Below are positions 22,701 through 24,622 of a stretch of 24,622 nt of DNA, piece after piece. Both the position numbers and the translations under genes were made by a program. How positions within the stretch are numbered: the stretch's first letter is position 1; every line of letters begins with the position of its first letter. Under the pieces are notes generated by a model that saw only the letters and a program-made list of their open reading frames with translations, was not told the origin of the DNA and searched no databases. Where the stretch lies: NCBI GenBank assembly GCA_002887195.1, contig PJAB01000528.1:1-24622 (forward strand), written 5' to 3'. The stretch comes from Chrysochromulina parva (taxonomy: Eukaryota > Haptophyta > Prymnesiales > Chrysochromulinaceae).

Positions 22701-24254
22701 CTGTTGCTTTATATGATCCTGCTCGAGAGTCTGGTACCTCTGCTCAGCAAGTTCCTCGGCCGCCTGCGCCGCCTCAGCTTCGTGGCGAAGCGTCTCGATT
22801 TCGAGCCGCAGCTCGGAAACCTCTTCCTTCAAACTCTTTCCGTCTCCTTTTCGGAGAGCTGCTTGCAGTTCATCCAGCTTTTCCTTTAGAGACTTGATCT
22901 CGTCTGCTTGCGCCACAGTGACGAGCTGTGCCTGCCCCGCTTCAAACTTAGCCAGTCGAAGCTGACTCTCTAGCGATCGACTCTGCCGTTCCAGCTCGCC
23001 GAGCTCTGCTTGATGTTTGATTTCCGCGACCTCTTCCTTCCAGGCTCTGAAGGCTGCCGAAACCTCCGGCACGCGCAGTCGGCCGCCCACCTCGCGCAGC
23101 CGCTGCATGGCGTACGTCTTAGCCGACCACATCTCGAACCAGGCTGTCCAGGCTTCGCTCAGACCCTTGTTCATCATCCGCCGGCCGATCTGACGTTGCA
23201 GCAGCTCAATGCGCTCCTCCTTCATCTGCTGCGCGATGAGCGCTTGCTTCTCGGCGGAGGATCCAGTCAGCTCGACAAGCTGCATCTTAAGCGCTCGTTT
23301 CTTGTCTTCCTCAGCAAAAGCTAGCTTTGCCTCGTACTGGACGCGAATCTGCTTGATCTCCTCCGACAGTGCCGCGGACTCGCCATGCAGCCCGGCCTCG
23401 AGCTGCCGGCGAGCCTTGGCCTCGGCTCGCATCCGCGACCGCTCTACTTCCTCGGCGATGGCGGCGAACGCGTGAGCGATCGCGGGCAGGCGCAGTCGAT
23501 TGGCTGCCTGTCGTAGCCGATGCATCGCATATGTTTTCGCCTCCCAGAGCTCGACCCATGCCGTCCAACCACGAGTCACGTCTCGGTGGAGTATCCTGCG
23601 CAACACTTGTCGTCCGAAGAGCTCAATACGCTTCTCGCGCTCCAGTTCCGCCTGGGTGCCTTTCTCTAGGTCAAACTGCTTCCGAAGCGTTGCGATCTCC
23701 TCGTTGGCACGGGCTATTGCGTGCTCTTGCTGCTGCTCGAGCATCCCAATACGCTTGTTGCAGTTTGCACGCACTCGCTGCATCTCCGCTTGCCATTGGC
23801 TGCGCTCCTTTTCGTGCTCATTCTCGAGAGTGCGTTGGATCTCGGCGCGTTCATCCAAAGCTGCTTCTTCGGCGGCACTGTACGCTTTCTGCAACTCACG
23901 TTGCTTGAGCAGCGAGGGTGCGAGCTTCTTAATGTCTTGCTCGAGCTCTTTGTTCCGTTTGCGCAGGAAGTTAAGCTCACGGCGCAAGCGCTCGTCGTCT
24001 GCATACGGAGACTGAGTTACAGATCGCGTTGGTTGCACCTGCTGCAGTGGGTGAGCTTGCAGTGATGGCAAGCTACTTACACTTGCAAAGGCCTGGTGGA
24101 CATCAGCAGTCCTCGGACGACGAGACGCAGACTGCTTGTCACCCATCGGCAACACCTCCAGCGACACAGACGGGCTCAGTCCTATGTGGCTAGCATTGAC
24201 AGTGCGCGGGTCATGCCTTGAGATATGCACCACACGTGCTGGCAGGCTGATCAT
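19740..24254 (-). CDS. Coiled-coil scaffold with seven Trp-rich Sfi1-like modules and a C-terminal EF-hand pair
   Basis: A 1504-residue intronless frame from ATG at 24252-24254 (a second in-frame ATG at 24144-24146 starts MGDKQSASRR). After a Ser-rich head and coiled coil, seven copies of a ~65-residue module recur, with consensus blocks ERIELLRRQIGRRMMN, then AWTAWFEMWSAKTYAMGRLR and NRLRAPEKSMAFSHWQRDW. Modules are joined by charged coiled-coil linkers. Each module looks like two Sfi1-type half-repeats (L-R...A-[WF]-x-x-W-x-x-x-W). Sfi1 repeats form a long helix that binds centrin at spindle-pole or basal bodies. At ~1408 lies a perfect EF loop, DADGDGDVTLAE, and at ~1444 a weaker one, DKDGGGALNLRE (Gly at loop position 5), so calcium binding is likely. 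A basal-body, flagellar or cytoskeletal scaffold is inferred. No named orthologue recognised. Confidence 0.85.
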   Translation of the reverse strand: MISLPARVVHISRHDPRTVNASHIGLSPSVSLEVLPMGDKQSASRRPRTADVHQAFASVSSLPSLQAHPLQQVQPTRSVTQSPYADDERLRRELNFLRKRNKELEQDIKKLAPSLLKQRELQKAYSAAEEAALDERAEIQRTLENEHEKERSQWQAEMQRVRANCNKRIGMLEQQQEHAIARANEEIATLRKQFDLEKGTQAELEREKRIELFGRQVLRRILHRDVTRGWTAWVELWEAKTYAMHRLRQAANRLRLPAIAHAFAAIAEEVERSRMRAEAKARRQLEAGLHGESAALSEEIKQIRVQYEAKLAFAEEDKKRALKMQLVELTGSSAEKQALIAQQMKEERIELLQRQIGRRMMNKGLSEAWTAWFEMWSAKTYAMQRLREVGGRLRVPEVSAAFRAWKEEVAEIKHQAELGELERQSRSLESQLRLAKFEAGQAQLVTVAQADEIKSLKEKLDELQAALRKGDGKSLKEEVSELRLEIETLRHEAEAAQAAEELAEQRYQTLEQDHIKQQHANQGLMQQLLAEQRRRFDEDTASMKRQLREKSDREAREERIEMLRRIVSRRVMNQSIYRGLSAWVELWQAKTYAMNRLRQVANRLRAPEKARAFQDWVLFWNARQAAKLFSSVQDKASLLKKQEADNKVLRSRLHEMEDKLEKATTEAKQLRVRVTQLEGGASEAELIREQMAAKAREERIELLQRQIGRRMMNRGLSEAWTAWIAMREARTSAMGRLREIANRLHAPEKSMAFSHWQRDWQEYLRQQQVRAMQEREDALEGTKVGLELELRALRAEFDQRLKAETEKRAVLLQKLAEISGGEASMQALLEAQAEQAKDQRVELLRRQITRRMMNAGLTSAWTAWFSMWQAKTHAMGRLREVANRLHAPEKSMAFSHWFKDWQAAKEAALKAESRKKGKQLNEQRALIASLQAELHEARAVLQKAGLKRDDGRIDQTEVQRIREEMEAKAKEERIELLRRQVGRRMMNKDLSEAWTAWFEMWSAKTYAMGRLREIANRLRAPEKSMAFSHWQRDWQEYLKHQQIRAWKQREDALEGTTAALEQELKALRVEYEGKLRQAEEAKHLALERQLISLTGTAEERKAAVEEQAREERIELLRRQIGRRMLNRSLSRGWSAWLEMWEAKTYAMGRLRQVGNRFREPGMSRAFAFWVDQWVETRRAKEMKELKQQSKNLDLELNKARFEAGRLALIKIKHEDTIKELESKLRYQMEDLAIKTNMLEGLSLTRRQNDELKDLSTSNAEAAELNAARLQAIEDAAEKQRKEDQELLQRLLDEQRQALELSVKADHEKSKAAEAMMKRMEDEIKHERDDLSKQHKELRDENTKLKKELDKVKKQVEKLLAKKRESPVVSGALGKIDLDEGPDAPPVSQQIAAALRKNSARVLDLFREWDADGDGDVTLAEFRRAMPKLGLNVPQKDIDALFNEWDKDGGGALNLRELQKILRAPPPASKDMGVNKDIAPPSMAGSAKGALALVKLGAMAKAFGS
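20720..23640 (-). repeat. Seven-copy Trp-module repeat, period mostly 139-141 codons
   Basis: The conserved Met of the AKTYAM block falls at + strand positions 23523, 23106, 22473, 22053, 21630, 21231 and 20814. Spacings are 139, 211, 140, 141, 133 and 139 codons. Modules at ~22053 and ~21231 share long nearly identical DNA (for example CTATTGGCGATCTCGCGCAA), pointing to duplication of whole module-plus-linker units. Confidence 0.9.
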
Positions 24255-24622
24255 GGGTGAGCGTTTCGACAGCCCTCTCTCTTCAGCCGAAGATCAAGTC
24301 TCACCGGGAACTGCACCGGTACCGGTAAAAAGTAACGTTATGAAAGCGCTGTGGGGGCATACCATTTTCGTCGGGTCTCCGAAACACCGAGCCGAGAAGA
24401 AAGGTGCCCTAAGCCCTATCCTAGACAGTATTCAGGAAGGCCCCGCCGCCATGCTCTTCGACAACTTCAAGTCTTCATCCCTTCGATGGGGGCATCTCTC
24501 ACGGGTGCGGGGGGGTTTCCTATCCTTTTTGGGGGTGGTTTCCTATCGGATACGTATCCTAATGTATTTTGATGTATCTTGCATGTATCCTGCATGTATT
24601 CTGAAGGATACATGTATCCCTT
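24255..24622. promoter_or_regulatory. 5' flank of the scaffold gene, with ACCGGT motifs and GTATCC palindromes
   Basis: This 368-bp edge region holds ACCGGTACCGGTAAAAAG (24315-24332); read on the minus strand it gives TTTTTACCGGTA, also found before the FkbM-type gene. GTTTCCTATC occurs twice near 24515 and 24538. The last 80 bp carry repeated ATGTATCC-type words and two perfect palindromes, GGATACGTATCC (24548-24559) and GGATACATGTATCC (24606-24619). No convincing gene is seen here. Confidence 0.5.
24540..24622. repeat. GTATCC-rich short-repeat cluster with two palindromes
   Basis: Words of the form TGCATGTATCC and ATGTATTC recur with ~10-11 bp spacing between two perfect palindromes of 12 and 14 bp. 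The cluster runs off the window, so its full extent and nature (minisatellite or element end) cannot be judged. Confidence 0.6.

Noticed and set aside
24351..24572. 73-codon + strand frame at the right edge
   Set aside because: It overlaps G-rich and GTATCC repeat sequence and has no recognisable motif.

Overview
The window looks like nuclear DNA of a unicellular eukaryote, most likely an alga with a secondary plastid (haptophyte or pelagophyte/stramenopile type); I cannot settle the lineage. Reasons: GC-rich, gene-dense DNA with long almost intronless reading frames on both strands; purely eukaryotic families (SLC35-type nucleotide-sugar transporter, G-patch/CCCH/Tudor protein, Sfi1-like and EF-hand scaffold, PC-esterase-like protein); one clear GT-AG intron; a plastid-type ABC1 kinase whose N-terminus looks like an ER signal followed by a transit peptide; and many short tandem repeats, including some inside coding sequence. 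No rRNA, tRNA, transposase or CRISPR array was seen.

Layout, left to right. 3-143 (+) is the broken 3' end of a frame resembling an IPT/TIG domain. 378-3101 (+) is a large low-complexity protein with a 15-bp-repeat-encoded Ala/Val/Pro tract, a Tudor-like segment and IQ-like helices. 3567-4382 (-) is a Sel1-repeat protein with an organelle presequence, divergent from 4553-6958 (+), a Tudor/WW/CCCH/G-patch RNA-processing protein. 7308-10616 (-) is a GH31 glycosidase carrying the full sulfoquinovosidase signature. Divergent from it are 11112-12089 (+), an FkbM-type methyltransferase, and 12618-13727 (+), an SGNH/PC-esterase-like protein. Convergent with these is 13994-15938 (-), a nucleotide-sugar transporter split by a minisatellite-filled intron. 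Just upstream on the same strand are the ABC1 kinase (16205-19087) and a 1504-residue coiled-coil protein with seven Trp-rich modules and a C-terminal EF-hand pair (19740-24254).

Four neighbouring genes (GH31, FkbM methyltransferase, PC-esterase-like, nucleotide-sugar transporter) all handle sugars or glycans. In a eukaryote this may be chance, but it is noted. The most interesting points are the GH31 active-site signature for sulfolipid sugar breakdown, the Trp-rich repeat scaffold with its regular ~140-residue period, and the transporter intron, whose two splice sites lie in copies of the same 16-17 bp sequence, as expected of intron gain by duplication or insertion.
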